A stretch of 64,000 bases of DNA, from NCBI RefSeq assembly GCF_003286415.2, contig NZ_CP043450.1, positions 5,828,001 through 5,892,000 on the forward strand, read 5' to 3'. Numbering within the stretch: the stretch's first letter is position 1; each line of letters begins with the position of its first letter. A program made the translations under genes and the position numbers. The stretch comes from Mucilaginibacter rubeus (lineage in GTDB: Bacteria > Bacteroidota > Bacteroidia > Sphingobacteriales > Sphingobacteriaceae). This document shows positions 33,252 to 41,899 of this stretch, piece after piece. The notes beneath the pieces were generated by a model. The model was not told where the DNA came from, made no database searches, and was given only the letters and a program-made list of their open reading frames with translations.

Positions 33252-34586
33252 TTATTTTACAATTTGTCCATAAAGGTCAAAGTCCTCGGCGCTGTCTATC
33301 TTTACGTTAACAAAGCTGCCAACGGTAGCATAATCAATGCTTGCGTCAATCAAAACTTCATTATCAACCTCAGGCGAATCAAATTCGGTACGGCCAACAA
33401 AGTAACCGCCATCCTTTTTGTCAATCAGCACTTTGTAGGTATTGCCGATCTTCTCCTGGTTTTTATCAAAAGATATGCCTTGTTGAATTTCCATAATAGC
33501 ATCTGCGCGTTCCTGTTTTACTTCTTCAGGCACGTCGTCAACCAAACTATGGGCATGGGTTTTCTCCTCATGTGAGTAAGTGAAACAACCCAGACGGTCA
33601 AACTTGGTATCCTCAACCCATTGAGCCATCTCTTCAAAATCTTGCTGGGTTTCGCCCGGATAACCGGTGATCAGCGTAGTACGCATAGCGATACCCGGAA
33701 CCCTATCACGAATCTCATTTACGATATCAATGGTTTTTTGCTTGGTGATACCGCGGCGCATCGATTTCAGCATATTATCGGTGATGTGCTGCAACGGCAT
33801 ATCCAGGTATTTGCAGATGTTTTCACGCTCGTTCATCACATCCAGGATCTCCATTGGGAAACCTGAAGGATAAGCATACTGCAACCTGATCCATTCAATA
33901 CCATTCACATCAGACAAACGACGAAGTAATTCATCCAGGTTACGTTTGCCATAAAGGTCGAGACCGTAATAAGTCAGGTCCTGCGCAATCAGGATCAATT
34001 CTTTAGTGCCGTTTTTAGCCAGCTTCTTAGCATCCTCAACCAATTGCTCAATAGGTGAGCTCAGGTGTTTACCACGCATCAACGGAATAGCACAAAACGA
34101 GCAAGGACGGTTACAGCCTTCAGCAATTTTAAAATAAGCAAAATGTGATGGAGTAGTCAGCAAACGTTCACCAATTAGCTCATGCTTATAATTTGCGCCT
34201 ACAGTAGCCAGCAGGTTTTGCAGATCGTTGGTGCCAAAATAAGCATCAACATTGGTGATCTCTGCTTCAAGCTCCGGCTTGTAGCGCTCGCTCAGGCAGC
34301 CGGTTACAATAACCTTGCCCACCTTACCCTGCTCCTTAAGTTCGCTGTATTGCAGGATGGTATCTATTGATTCCTGTTTAGCATTATCAATAAAGCCACA
34401 GGTATTAATTACTATAATATCATTTTTGCCTACCTTCTCGGCCTCATGCACCACATCAAACTGGTTGCCCTTCAACTGGCCCATCAATATTTCCGAATCG
34501 TAAATATTTTTCGAACAGCCTAATGTTACCACGTTTACACGGGGTTTAGCTACCTTTTGGGGCTTATCTAATTCTTTCGTCCTCAT
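33252..34586 (-). CDS. rimO: Ribosomal protein S12 methylthiotransferase RimO
   Basis: A 444-residue radical-SAM methylthiotransferase. The first cluster is held by Cys24, Cys63 and Cys97 (VTLGCSKN, NTCGFID, VTGCLSE); the radical-SAM cluster by Cys158, Cys162 and Cys165 (CNRPCSFCAIPLMRG); a TRAM domain closes the protein. It adds a methylthio group to the conserved Asp of ribosomal protein S12. The order rpmB-rpmG-DUF4295-ftsY-rimO on one strand is the usual Bacteroidota arrangement. A full dispersed repeat separates it from ftsY. Confidence 0.96.
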   Translation of the reverse strand: MRTKELDKPQKVAKPRVNVVTLGCSKNIYDSEILMGQLKGNQFDVVHEAEKVGKNDIIVINTCGFIDNAKQESIDTILQYSELKEQGKVGKVIVTGCLSERYKPELEAEITNVDAYFGTNDLQNLLATVGANYKHELIGERLLTTPSHFAYFKIAEGCNRPCSFCAIPLMRGKHLSSPIEQLVEDAKKLAKNGTKELILIAQDLTYYGLDLYGKRNLDELLRRLSDVNGIEWIRLQYAYPSGFPMEILDVMNERENICKYLDMPLQHITDNMLKSMRRGITKQKTIDIVNEIRDRVPGIAMRTTLITGYPGETQQDFEEMAQWVEDTKFDRLGCFTYSHEEKTHAHSLVDDVPEEVKQERADAIMEIQQGISFDKNQEKIGNTYKVLIDKKDGGYFVGRTEFDSPEVDNEVLIDASIDYATVGSFVNVKIDSAEDFDLYGQIVK

Positions 34587-34598
34587 ACGCTATAAAAT

Positions 34599-34680
34599 CG
34601 TCATTGCGAGGTACGAAGCAATCCCAAACTATACAGGGCGAACCTGCTTATCGGGGATTGCTTCGTACCTCGCAATGACG
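34599..34680. repeat. Full copy of the CGTCATTGCGAGG dispersed element (82 bp)
   Basis: Both ends are near-perfect reverse complements (CGTCATTGCGAGGTACGAAG at left, CTTCGTACCTCGCAATGACG at right). The spacer reads AATCCCAAACTATACAGGGC... and GGGGATTG. It lies between ftsY and rimO, inside the operon. Confidence 0.92.
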
Positions 34681-34697
34681 TTACTAATTTATTTTCC

Positions 34698-35663
34698 TTA
34701 TTGCTTAAATAGCGAATCTACAAACGCCTGCCTGTCAAATAGCTGCAGGTGGTCCATGCCTTCACCTACGCCTATATATTTAACGGGAATTTTAAACTGA
34801 TCTGATATACCAATTACCACGCCGCCTTTAGCCGTACCATCAAGCTTGGTAAGCGCTAAAGCATTTACATTGGTAGCCTCGGTAAATTGCTTGCATTGTT
34901 CAATGGCGTTTTGTCCGGTTGAGGCATCAAGCACCAGCAAAATCTCATGCGGAGCACCGGGGATAACCTTTTGCATCACGTTCTTGATCTTGGTTAGTTC
35001 GTTCATCAAACCAACTTTATTGTGCAAACGACCGGCGGTATCTATAATGGCTACATCATCGCCATTGGCCACTGCCGAACGTAGGGTATCGTAAGCAACC
35101 GAAGCCGGATCTGAACCCATCGCCTGGGCAACAACTTTTACACCAACACGTTCGCCCCAAAGTTTGATCTGATCAACCGCGGCAGCACGGAAGGTATCGG
35201 CAGCACCTAAAACCACCTGATTACCGGCCTGTTTTAATTTGTGGGCCAGCTTCCCAATAGTTGTGGTTTTACCCACACCGTTAACCCCAACAACCATAAT
35301 TACGTATGGCTTATGATCGCCATATTCAAAATTGCGGAAATCGTTACTGTTATTTTCGGCAAGTAACTGCTGAATTTCATCTTTTAGCAGAGTATTCAGC
35401 TCGTTGGTGCTTACGTATTTATCGCGGGCAACGCGGGCCTGGATCCTGTCGATGATTTTGAGGGTAGTGCTTACGCCAACATCGGAGGTAACCAGTACTT
35501 CTTCCAAATCATCAAGCACATCATCATTAACGGTTGACTTACCGGCGATGGCTTTGGTGATCTTTGAAAAAAAGTTATCCTTGGTTTTTTCTAAACCGGT
35601 ATCAAGCGCCTGCTGCTCCTGCTGCGTATTTTCCTTTTTCTTAAAAAAATCAAATAATCCCAT
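34698..35663 (-). CDS. ftsY: Signal recognition particle receptor FtsY
   Basis: A 321-residue SRP GTPase. The G1 P-loop GVNGVGKTTT is at 126-135, DTFRAAAVDQIKLWGERV follows, DTAGRLHNKVGLMNEL is the G3 region and TKLDGTAKGG the G4/G5 region. The N-terminal A domain is short and charged (MGLFDFFKKKENTQQEQQAL), as in Bacteroidota. It receives SRP-ribosome complexes at the membrane for co-translational insertion. It follows the DUF4295 gene by about 190 bp. Confidence 0.97.
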   Translation of the reverse strand: MGLFDFFKKKENTQQEQQALDTGLEKTKDNFFSKITKAIAGKSTVNDDVLDDLEEVLVTSDVGVSTTLKIIDRIQARVARDKYVSTNELNTLLKDEIQQLLAENNSNDFRNFEYGDHKPYVIMVVGVNGVGKTTTIGKLAHKLKQAGNQVVLGAADTFRAAAVDQIKLWGERVGVKVVAQAMGSDPASVAYDTLRSAVANGDDVAIIDTAGRLHNKVGLMNELTKIKNVMQKVIPGAPHEILLVLDASTGQNAIEQCKQFTEATNVNALALTKLDGTAKGGVVIGISDQFKIPVKYIGVGEGMDHLQLFDRQAFVDSLFKQ

Positions 35664-35802
35664 GTTACGATGTGCGGATTTTAGATTACAGATGTGCAGA
35701 TTTTTGTCTGAACCCGAATTTATAGAATTCTAAGAATTTGCAGCCAGAATTGTTTTATTCTGACAATTCAATTAATTCGTTTAATTCCGGTTCTGGCATA
35801 AC

Positions 35803-35836
35803 AAAAAAAGCCCTCTCGTAAAAACAAGACGGCTTT
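35803..35836 (-). terminator. Intrinsic terminator after the DUF4295 gene
   Basis: On the minus strand AAAGCCGTCTTG pairs with CGAGAGGGCTTT (imperfect) and is followed by a T-run (the A7 at 35804-35810). It would end at least part of the rpmB-rpmG-DUF4295 transcript before ftsY. Confidence 0.72.
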
Positions 35837-35857
35837 AATATTTTAATCAAAGAGTGA

Positions 35858-36022
35858 TTATATAGTTTTACCAGCAATTGCATCCTTAACTAAATCGTTA
35901 GGGACAATTTGGGTTTTGAATGAATAAGCACCAGTTTTAGGTGATTTATTCATAGTGATCACTTTTGAATATTCTTTGCCTTTACCTGCTACTTTCAGGG
36001 TTGCAACTACTTTCTTTGCCAT
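35858..36022 (-). CDS. DUF4295 family small ribosome-associated-locus protein
   Basis: A 54-residue, lysine-rich protein: MAKKVVATLKVAGKGKEYSK followed by VITMNKSPKTGAYSFKTQIV and a short tail ending AGKTI. DUF4295 proteins are found almost only in Bacteroidota, directly after rpmG, as here (95 bp). The basic composition and operon suggest binding to rRNA or the ribosome; in Flavobacteria related small proteins are seen in ribosome structures (from memory, not certain). Start and stop are well defined. Confidence 0.88.
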   Translation of the reverse strand: MAKKVVATLKVAGKGKEYSKVITMNKSPKTGAYSFKTQIVPNDLVKDAIAGKTI

Positions 36023-36117
36023 TTCTTGTTAATTTTTTGAATTAGTGAATGATTTAATTAGCAAGTTAATTGTTGTTAGCATGTTAACCTAATCAACCAA
36101 TCAACTTCATCAACCAA

Positions 36118-36300
36118 TTATTTTATCTCTTTGTGAACAGTTACTTTCCTCAAAACAGGGTTGAATTTTTTCAACTCTAATCTTTCGGTAGTGTTTTTCT
36201 TGTTCTTAGTGGTGATATAGCGAGACATGCCTGGCATACCGCTTGTTTTGTGTTCGGTGCACTCTAAAATCACCTGAACCCTGTTGCCTTTTTTTGCCAT
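36118..36300 (-). CDS. rpmG: Ribosomal protein L33 (zinc-free form)
   Basis: A 60-residue protein: MAKKGNRVQVILECTEHKTS, then MSRYITTKNKKNTTERLELK and KFNPVLRKVTVHKEIK. This is the standard L33 pattern. Only one cysteine is present, so the two CxxC zinc pairs of the C+ form are missing and this is the zinc-independent form. It lies 82 bp after rpmB. Confidence 0.96.
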   Translation of the reverse strand: MAKKGNRVQVILECTEHKTSGMPGMSRYITTKNKKNTTERLELKKFNPVLRKVTVHKEIK

Positions 36301-36382
36301 TTTATTTTTATGTTGTACGTGTCACCTCACGGCTTACGTAATTTTTCAATTTTATTATACTGCTAAACTTGAAAGTCAACTA

Positions 36383-36616
36383 CTAAATGTAGCCTTTTTT
36401 AACAAATTTATTAATGCAGGCGGTAATACCGTTTTTGCTGATAGTTTTCACAGCAGAAGTAGATACCTTTAAGGTAATCCATTTATCTTCTTCAGGAATA
36501 TAAAACTTTTTAAGTTTCAAGTTAGGATGAAATCTGCGTTTTGTTTTAACGTTTGAGTTTGAAACGTTGTTACCTACAATAGATCCTTTTCCTGTTAGAT
36601 CACAAATTCTTGACAT
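36383..36616 (-). CDS. rpmB: Ribosomal protein L28 (zinc-free form)
   Basis: A 77-residue protein: MSRICDLTGKGSIVGNNVSN, then KTKRRFHPNLKLKKFYIPEE and KWITLKVSTSAVKTISKNGI. It matches L28 throughout. It heads the rpmB-rpmG-DUF4295 cluster. Paired zinc cysteines are absent, consistent with the L33 form next to it. A well-formed -33/-7 promoter lies about 45 bp upstream. Confidence 0.96.
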   Translation of the reverse strand: MSRICDLTGKGSIVGNNVSNSNVKTKRRFHPNLKLKKFYIPEEDKWITLKVSTSAVKTISKNGITACINKFVKKGYI

Positions 36617-36660
36617 GACAAATATTTTTAATTATCAACCCTTTATCCAAAAAGAGTTTG

Positions 36661-36691
36661 CAAATATCAGACTTTTAAATCAAATATTCAA
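36661..36691 (-). promoter_or_regulatory. Probable promoter of rpmB-rpmG-DUF4295
   Basis: On the minus strand TTG (36689-36691) is followed after 20 bp by GATATTTG (36661-36668), one mismatch from TAnnTTTG. Transcription would start near 36654, about 38 nt before the rpmB ATG. Confidence 0.5.
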
Positions 36692-36892
36692 CAGTGATTT
36701 GAAAAATTTTTAAAAAAGATTTATAACCATGCAGAACGCCTATCTATTTAGCTAATAACAGGTTATTTTTAATTGCTATCAGTAATAAAACAAGGCAGGT
36801 TCGTTGCCTGAACCGCAATTTATAGAATTTGATGAATTGCCAGAATGCTAAGAAGCTGTTTAAAACGATAAATAAAACTGCTATATCACGTT

Positions 36893-36920
36893 CGTCATTG
36901 TGAGGTACGAAGCAATGACG
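36893..36920. repeat. Half copy of the CGTCATTG dispersed repeat
   Basis: CGTCATTGTGAGGTACGAAG joined directly to CAATGACG, without a spacer. Same half-element structure as at 6389-6416. Confidence 0.75.
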
Positions 36921-37216
36921 GCTTCTATATATTTTAAAACAGCCTCTAACCCAAAGCCACCTCACGCTGCGGGCTTTCCACTACAATCCCTAACGCGGCC
37001 TTCACACAAACCTGAAAAAAATCATAAACCCCAAGCCTGCCATTCGTCCAATAATTACTTTTTAAAAAAATTTAAAAAGCTATGATTTTAGTTTATTCAT
37101 AGCACATAAATTATTAAATTACGCCCACCATTTAAACCCGTATGAAAGCGTTATAAGCTAAAATAAACAAACAATTGGGCACGTAACAGCTTCATCAACC
37201 AAACACCAACCAACCG

Positions 37217-39118
37217 ATGAAAATTACATCATTTGAAGAGTACAAAAAAGTTTACCAGCAAAGTGTTGAGCAACCTGAGCAATTCTGGGCCGGCATTGCC
37301 GATAATTTTTTATGGCAAAAAAAGTGGGACACTGTACTCGACTGGAACTTTAAGGAGCCTAAAATCAAATGGTTCCAGGGGGCAAAACTCAACATTACCG
37401 AAAACTGCCTTGATCGCCATCTCGAAACCCTGGGTGATAAACCGGCTATCATATGGGAACCCAACGATCCGGAAGAAGATCATCGTATATTAACGTATCG
37501 CCAACTGCACGATAAAGTTTGCCAGTTTGCCAACGTACTTAAAAACAATGGCGCAAAAAAAGGCGATCGTATTTGTATATATATGCCAATGATCCCCGAA
37601 CTGGCTATTGCTGTTTTGGCTTGTGCGCGCATCGGCGCTATCCACTCGGTGGTGTTTGGCGGCTTTTCGGCCCAATCAATTGCCGATAGGATCAATGATG
37701 CCGAATGTAATATCGTGATCACCTGCGACGGCGGCAAGCGTGGCAATAAAGAAGTACCGCTTAAAACCGTTATTGATGACGCGTTGGTGCAATGCCGTTC
37801 GGTTAAAAAAGTAATTGTACTTACCCGCAGCCGTACGCCGGTATCCATGATCAAAGGCCGTGATGTTTGGTGGGAAGATGAGATCAAGAAAGTTGAAACG
37901 CAGGGTAACCCAAGCTGTCCTGCCGAGGTGATGAATGCTGAGGATATGCTGTTTATCCTGTACACATCAGGCTCAACCGGTAAACCTAAAGGCGTGGTAC
38001 ATACCTGCGGCGGCTACATGGTTTATGCCGGTTATACCTTTGCCAACGTGTTCCAATACAACCAGGGCGAGGTTTATTTTTGCACCGCTGATATCGGCTG
38101 GATCACCGGCCACTCTTATATTGTGTATGGTCCGCTTTCGCAAGGAGCTACCACATTGATGTTTGAGGGTATTCCAACTTATCCGGATTGCGGCCGTTTC
38201 TGGGAAATTGTAGATAAGTTTAAAGTAAACATATTATATACCGCGCCAACAGCTATTCGCTCATTGATGAGTTTCGGGCTGGATCAGGTTAAGAACAAAG
38301 ATCTCAGCTCACTTAAAAAATTAGGCTCAGTAGGTGAGCCTATCAATGAGGAAGCATGGCACTGGTTTGACGATAACATCGGCAAAAACCGCTGCCCTAT
38401 TGTTGATACCTGGTGGCAAACCGAAAATGGTGGCATCATGATCTCTCCTATAGCAGGCATTACCCCTACCAAGCCAGGTTATGCTACATTGCCTTTACCG
38501 GGCGTACAACCGGTTTTGGTTGATGAAAACGGAAAAGTAATTGAAGGTAATGGCGTTAGCGGAAACCTTTGTATCAAATTCCCATGGCCAGGCATGCTGC
38601 GTACCACTTATGGCGATCACGAGCGTTGCCGTACCACCTACTTTGCTACATACGAAAACATGTACTTTACCGGCGATGGTTGCCTCCGCGATGAGGATGG
38701 CTACTACCGCATTACCGGCCGTGTGGATGACGTATTAAACGTATCCGGCCACCGTATAGGCACGGCTGAAGTAGAGAATGCCATCAATATGCATAGCAGT
38801 GTAGTTGAATCGGCCGTAGTTGGTTATCCGCATGATATTAAAGGGCAAGGCGTTTATGCCTATGTGGTTAGTCCGGATAAACATGGCGATGAAGAGATTA
38901 CCCGCAAGGATATTATCATGACGGTATCACGTATTATTGGCCCGATAGCTAAACCGGATAAGATCCAGTTTGTAACCGGCCTGCCAAAAACCCGTTCGGG
39001 AAAAATCATGCGCCGTATCCTGCGTAAGATAGCCGAGGGTGATACTTCAAACCTGGGCGATACCAGCACGCTGCTTGATCCATCTGTAGTTGATGAGATT
39101 AAGGCAGGGGCTTTGTAA
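37217..39118 (+). CDS. acs: Acetyl-CoA synthetase
   Basis: A 633-residue AMP-forming synthetase. The P-loop-like YTSGSTGKPKG lies at 249-259, DTWWQTENGGIMI near 395, GRVDDVLNVSGHRIGTAEVE near 505-525, and the regulatory lysine in PKTRSGKIMRR is Lys596. It activates acetate to acetyl-AMP and then acetyl-CoA, allowing growth on or scavenging of acetate. Lys596 is the site acetylated to silence the enzyme in other bacteria. The start matches family alignments; it is monocistronic. Confidence 0.96.
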   Translation: MKITSFEEYKKVYQQSVEQPEQFWAGIADNFLWQKKWDTVLDWNFKEPKIKWFQGAKLNITENCLDRHLETLGDKPAIIWEPNDPEEDHRILTYRQLHDKVCQFANVLKNNGAKKGDRICIYMPMIPELAIAVLACARIGAIHSVVFGGFSAQSIADRINDAECNIVITCDGGKRGNKEVPLKTVIDDALVQCRSVKKVIVLTRSRTPVSMIKGRDVWWEDEIKKVETQGNPSCPAEVMNAEDMLFILYTSGSTGKPKGVVHTCGGYMVYAGYTFANVFQYNQGEVYFCTADIGWITGHSYIVYGPLSQGATTLMFEGIPTYPDCGRFWEIVDKFKVNILYTAPTAIRSLMSFGLDQVKNKDLSSLKKLGSVGEPINEEAWHWFDDNIGKNRCPIVDTWWQTENGGIMISPIAGITPTKPGYATLPLPGVQPVLVDENGKVIEGNGVSGNLCIKFPWPGMLRTTYGDHERCRTTYFATYENMYFTGDGCLRDEDGYYRITGRVDDVLNVSGHRIGTAEVENAINMHSSVVESAVVGYPHDIKGQGVYAYVVSPDKHGDEEITRKDIIMTVSRIIGPIAKPDKIQFVTGLPKTRSGKIMRRILRKIAEGDTSNLGDTSTLLDPSVVDEIKAGAL

Positions 39119-39151
39119 ATTAATAACGTTAAGCACTATATTTAAAAAAAA

Positions 39152-39233
39152 CGTCATTGCGAGGTACGAAGCAATCCCCAATAAGCAGGTCCGCTCTGTA
39201 TAGTTTGGGATTGCTTCGTTCCTCGCAATGACG
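39152..39233. repeat. Full copy of the CGTCATTGCGAGG dispersed element (82 bp), inverted core
   Basis: Ends as in the other full copies. The spacer (CCCCAATAAGCAGG...CTATACAAACCC-type on the complementary strand) is the reverse complement of those at 34599 and 43043, so this copy lies in the opposite orientation. It follows acs by 33 bp. Confidence 0.9.
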
Positions 39234-39270
39234 TTCTCTGTTCAACCTTTTCAATGATTAGATATTAAAA

Positions 39271-39837
39271 ATGAATGAGGCAGGAAGCCAGGAACAAAGA
39301 ATCAAGACAGGAAAATCCCTTTCCCTTCTTGGCTCTTTAATCTTGATTTCCTGCTTCTTTTTTTCCGGAAAGTACAATCTCGATTTCTTTACCACCCACA
39401 ATCAGTTTTACCTGTGCGATTCGGCTTTTACCGGCACTACAGGTGATACAACTTTCTGGAACAGCGATGCCCAAAACGCTCGCCTTGGTACTACCGAAGA
39501 TATTATCGGCATAAAAACTGCCAGTTATGGCCACATCAAGGCCGAACTTGATGTACTCAATACTCCTGACCCCGAAAAAGATTTTAGCAAATACGATCAC
39601 GTTGTTGAAGGCAGCGTAAAATTAAGTTCGGGCATCATGGAGATCCTGAACTTCCCGGATACCAAAATCATCCTGAAAGCTATTGTTACCCCAAGTCGAT
39701 ACAGGGTACGTATTTACTCCTATTCCATTAAAAATGTAAACCCCGAAGAAGATGAGGGGACCGATCATTATAAGATCACCCTTTGGCCGGGAGAGGATAA
39801 GGGAAGGAAAGTATTGAAGACTTTTAAGGGAGAATAG
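39271..39837 (+). CDS. Hypothetical membrane-anchored protein
   Basis: A 188-residue protein I do not recognise. After a charged N-terminus comes one hydrophobic segment (about 17-33, SLSLLGSLILISCFFF), then a soluble, probably beta-rich domain (residues 40-188), presumably exported and tethered. The SC in LISCFFF is not a proper lipobox. The repeated use of DTTFWNSD, HVVEGSVKL and KITLWPGED gives no family. It stands alone between the acs repeat and csbD. Confidence 0.7.
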   Translation: MNEAGSQEQRIKTGKSLSLLGSLILISCFFFSGKYNLDFFTTHNQFYLCDSAFTGTTGDTTFWNSDAQNARLGTTEDIIGIKTASYGHIKAELDVLNTPDPEKDFSKYDHVVEGSVKLSSGIMEILNFPDTKIILKAIVTPSRYRVRIYSYSIKNVNPEEDEGTDHYKITLWPGEDKGRKVLKTFKGE

Positions 39838-39861
39838 CTTGCTACTTAACTGGAGTCCCAA

Positions 39862-39935
39862 ACTTGTTTCTTGACTCTTGACTCTCGATTTCTTGGCTCC
39901 TGACTCTTGATTTCCTGACTCTTGATTTCTCGTAT
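39862..39935. repeat. Degenerate tandem repeat of CTTGACTCTTGATTTC-like units
   Basis: At least four imperfect units in a row: CTTGACTCTTGACTCTCGAT, TTCTTGGCTCCTGACTCTTG, ATTTCCTGACTCTTGATTTC. It is noncoding, lying between the unknown gene and csbD. Similar jumbled oligomer repeats occur elsewhere in the window. Confidence 0.75.
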
Positions 39936-39994
39936 CTCTTCAAAACCATCCTCCCTCCCATCCGTTACTCTAATACATCTAAATAAAAAACATC

Positions 39995-40180
39995 ATGGAT
40001 AAATTAGAAATAAAAGGCGGCTGGAATGAGTTAAAAGGCAAAATCAAACAAGCTTACGGCGATCTGACAGACGACGACCTGACCTGGCAGGAAGGGAAAG
40101 ACGATGAAACACTTGGCAAACTCCAACAAAAAACGGGCAAAACCCGTGATGAGCTGGTGAAGTGGATAAACAGTTTATAA
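39995..40180 (+). CDS. CsbD family stress protein
   Basis: A 61-residue protein with the CsbD motif: MDKLEIKGGWNELKGKIKQA, then YGDLTDDDLTWQEGKDDETL and GKLQQKTGKTRDELVKWINS. CsbD proteins are abundant under general stress in many bacteria; their biochemical role is unknown. It is a single-gene unit with its own terminator 7 bp after the stop. Confidence 0.95.
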   Translation: MDKLEIKGGWNELKGKIKQAYGDLTDDDLTWQEGKDDETLGKLQQKTGKTRDELVKWINSL

Positions 40181-40186
40181 AATTTG

Positions 40187-40210
40187 AAAAGCTCCGGAAA
40201 CGGGGCTTTT
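40187..40210 (+). terminator. Intrinsic terminator after csbD
   Basis: AAAAGCTCCG pairs with CGGGGCTTTT (one wobble) around GAAA, followed by more T. It abuts the end of the convergent Uma2 gene and would also work for it. Confidence 0.85.
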
Positions 40211-40750
40211 TTATTGAAAAAGTTTAGATACCTCAATATCAAAACCAGGCAACAGTAAAGATTTAAGCACCCCACCCAGCTGTGCCTTTTGCCCAAGAAT
40301 ATAGGCCCCATCTTTCAACATATACAAATCGGCATTCTGTTGAATAGGATCTATGATGATGTATTCTTTTACACCGTATTTTTCGTAGATATCTTTTTTG
40401 GGACGAAGATCATAGTATGCATTTTTCTCCCACAAAATCTCTACTACTAAATCTGGTGCTCCATAGATATAATCTTTCAGAATGTCCCGTCGCTCTTTAG
40501 CAATATAAATAAAATCAGGCTGATAAGAGTTTTTATCGTCCAATATCACTTCTATCGGACCAATTAGATAGATACCTCTGTTTTGTATTTTATCTTCATA
40601 ATTTATTATGGCGGCAACAAAATTCCCGAAAGCAATTTGATGAGGAACCGTTCTTGAAGGCCAGTCAATAAGAAAACCATTTATGTACTGATATGGAGCC
40701 CCGATTGGCATTGCCATATATTCATCAAGGGTAATCTTTTTATCCGCCAT
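40211..40750 (-). CDS. Uma2 family (PD-(D/E)XK-like) protein
   Basis: From the ATG at 40750 (MADKKITLDEYMAMPIGAPY) the product is 179 residues. YQPDFIYIAKERRDIL, APDLVVEILWEKNAYYD and RPKKDIYEKYGVKEYIIIDP are the Uma2 core with putative catalytic Asp and Glu. The family has a restriction-endonuclease-like fold and is best known from cyanobacteria; its role is not established. An upstream extension to 40789 (13 more codons) is possible but not family-like. It is divergent from surE and has no obvious partner. Confidence 0.88.
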   Translation of the reverse strand: MADKKITLDEYMAMPIGAPYQYINGFLIDWPSRTVPHQIAFGNFVAAIINYEDKIQNRGIYLIGPIEVILDDKNSYQPDFIYIAKERRDILKDYIYGAPDLVVEILWEKNAYYDLRPKKDIYEKYGVKEYIIIDPIQQNADLYMLKDGAYILGQKAQLGGVLKSLLLPGFDIEVSKLFQ

Positions 40751-40854
40751 TATCATATTTAAATTTAACCAAAAACTATTTGTTTCCAATTATTCACATT
40801 TACGCCTAAACTATTATTACCAACTACATTGTTGAGGATTGTTAACTTTGCCTG

Positions 40855-41628
40855 ATGAAAGTTACCAAACCCACCATACTTGTAGTAAATGACGATGGCA
40901 TTACCGCGCCGGGCATCAAAGCCCTGATGGATGCCATGGCCGAAATTGGCCGTGTTGTAGTAGTTGCTCCAGACAGTCCGCAATCGGGCATGGGGCATGC
41001 CATTACCATTGGCAAACCACTGCGGCTTGACCAGGTTGACATTTATGAAGGTATTGAAATGTACCGCTGCTCGGGCACCCCGGTTGATTGCGTAAAGCTT
41101 GCGGTTAACAAGATTTTTAAAGGCCAAAAGCCGGATCTTTGCGTTTCGGGTATCAATCATGGCTTGAATAACTCCATTAATGTGCTTTACTCGGGTACGA
41201 TGTCGGCGGCTGTTGAGGGGGCTATTGAAGGTATTCCATCAATTGGTTTTTCGTTAGATGATTATACATTACAGGCCGATTTTGAACCCTGCATCAAGTT
41301 TGTAAAAGAATTGGCCTTACAGGTACTGGCCAATGGCTTACCGCAGGCCAGCTTGTTAAACGTAAACTTCCCGAATACCAAAAATATTAAAGGCATTAAA
41401 ATTTGCAGACAGGCAGCCGCAAAATGGGCCGAAGAATTTGATGAGCGTGTTGATCCGCATAAAAGGCCTTATTACTGGCTTACCGGTGTCTTTCAACTTA
41501 ATGATGGCGGCGAGGATACCGATGTTTGGGCGTTAGAACAAGGTTATGCTTCGGTTGTGCCTGTACAGTTTGATATGACGGCCCACCACGTTATCCCTTA
41601 CTTAAACAACTGGAAGTTCAACATATAA
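40855..41628 (+). CDS. surE: 5'/3'-nucleotidase SurE
   Basis: A 257-residue protein with the SurE metal site LVVNDDGITAPGIKAL at 7-22, VVAPDSPQSGMGHAIT, and VSGINHGLNNSINVLYSGTM with the conserved SGxNxG(x)N. It dephosphorylates nucleoside monophosphates and acts in stationary-phase survival. It is first in an apparent operon with a small membrane protein (4-bp gap) and lpxB. A -7-like TAACTTTG at 40843-40850 lies very near the ATG, which would give a very short leader. Confidence 0.95.
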   Translation: MKVTKPTILVVNDDGITAPGIKALMDAMAEIGRVVVVAPDSPQSGMGHAITIGKPLRLDQVDIYEGIEMYRCSGTPVDCVKLAVNKIFKGQKPDLCVSGINHGLNNSINVLYSGTMSAAVEGAIEGIPSIGFSLDDYTLQADFEPCIKFVKELALQVLANGLPQASLLNVNFPNTKNIKGIKICRQAAAKWAEEFDERVDPHKRPYYWLTGVFQLNDGGEDTDVWALEQGYASVVPVQFDMTAHHVIPYLNNWKFNI

Positions 41629-41632
41629 TCTC

Positions 41633-41899
41633 ATGCTAAACAAAAACGACATAGCCGCGGGCTTGCTCATTGGTGCTATACTACCGGGTATTAGCCTGCT
41701 TGTTTTTGGCTTCCTGCTAAAAAACCAGGTTGTTTTTATGCACAAGCCGGGCATCCCCTACTTTGTTGCCTTTGCCATCAACCTGTTTATTATCCGTTAC
41801 TTTTATGGTAAAGGGGCCGAGAAAACCGGGAACGGCATCGCCATGATTTCGCTTTTGTTTATGCTGGCCATTTTCATTTTTAAACTGCAATCCTTATAA
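41633..41899 (+). CDS. Small hypothetical membrane protein
   Basis: An 88-residue protein with about three hydrophobic segments (9-27, 40-57, 67-86) and no known motif. Its stop codon shares one base with the lpxB start (TAATG), and it follows surE by 4 bp, so it is translated as part of the surE-lpxB operon. This suggests a small inner-membrane protein linked to envelope work, but that is inference. Confidence 0.82.
   Translation: MLNKNDIAAGLLIGAILPGISLLVFGFLLKNQVVFMHKPGIPYFVAFAINLFIIRYFYGKGAEKTGNGIAMISLLFMLAIFIFKLQSL

Larger units (their letters stand above)
36617..37216. other. 600-bp spacer between rpmB and acs
   Basis: Divergent spacer. It holds the rpmB promoter (36661-36691), a half copy of the dispersed repeat (36893-36920), and a 7-bp inverted repeat GCTATGA-N11-TCATAGC at 37079-37103 that could be a regulator site for acs. 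I see no convincing gene; a minus-strand frame at 36744-36965 runs through the repeat and is not credible. Confidence 0.5.

Noticed and set aside
36744..36965. A 73-codon frame upstream of acs
   Set aside because: It runs through the half copy of the dispersed repeat and has no domain.
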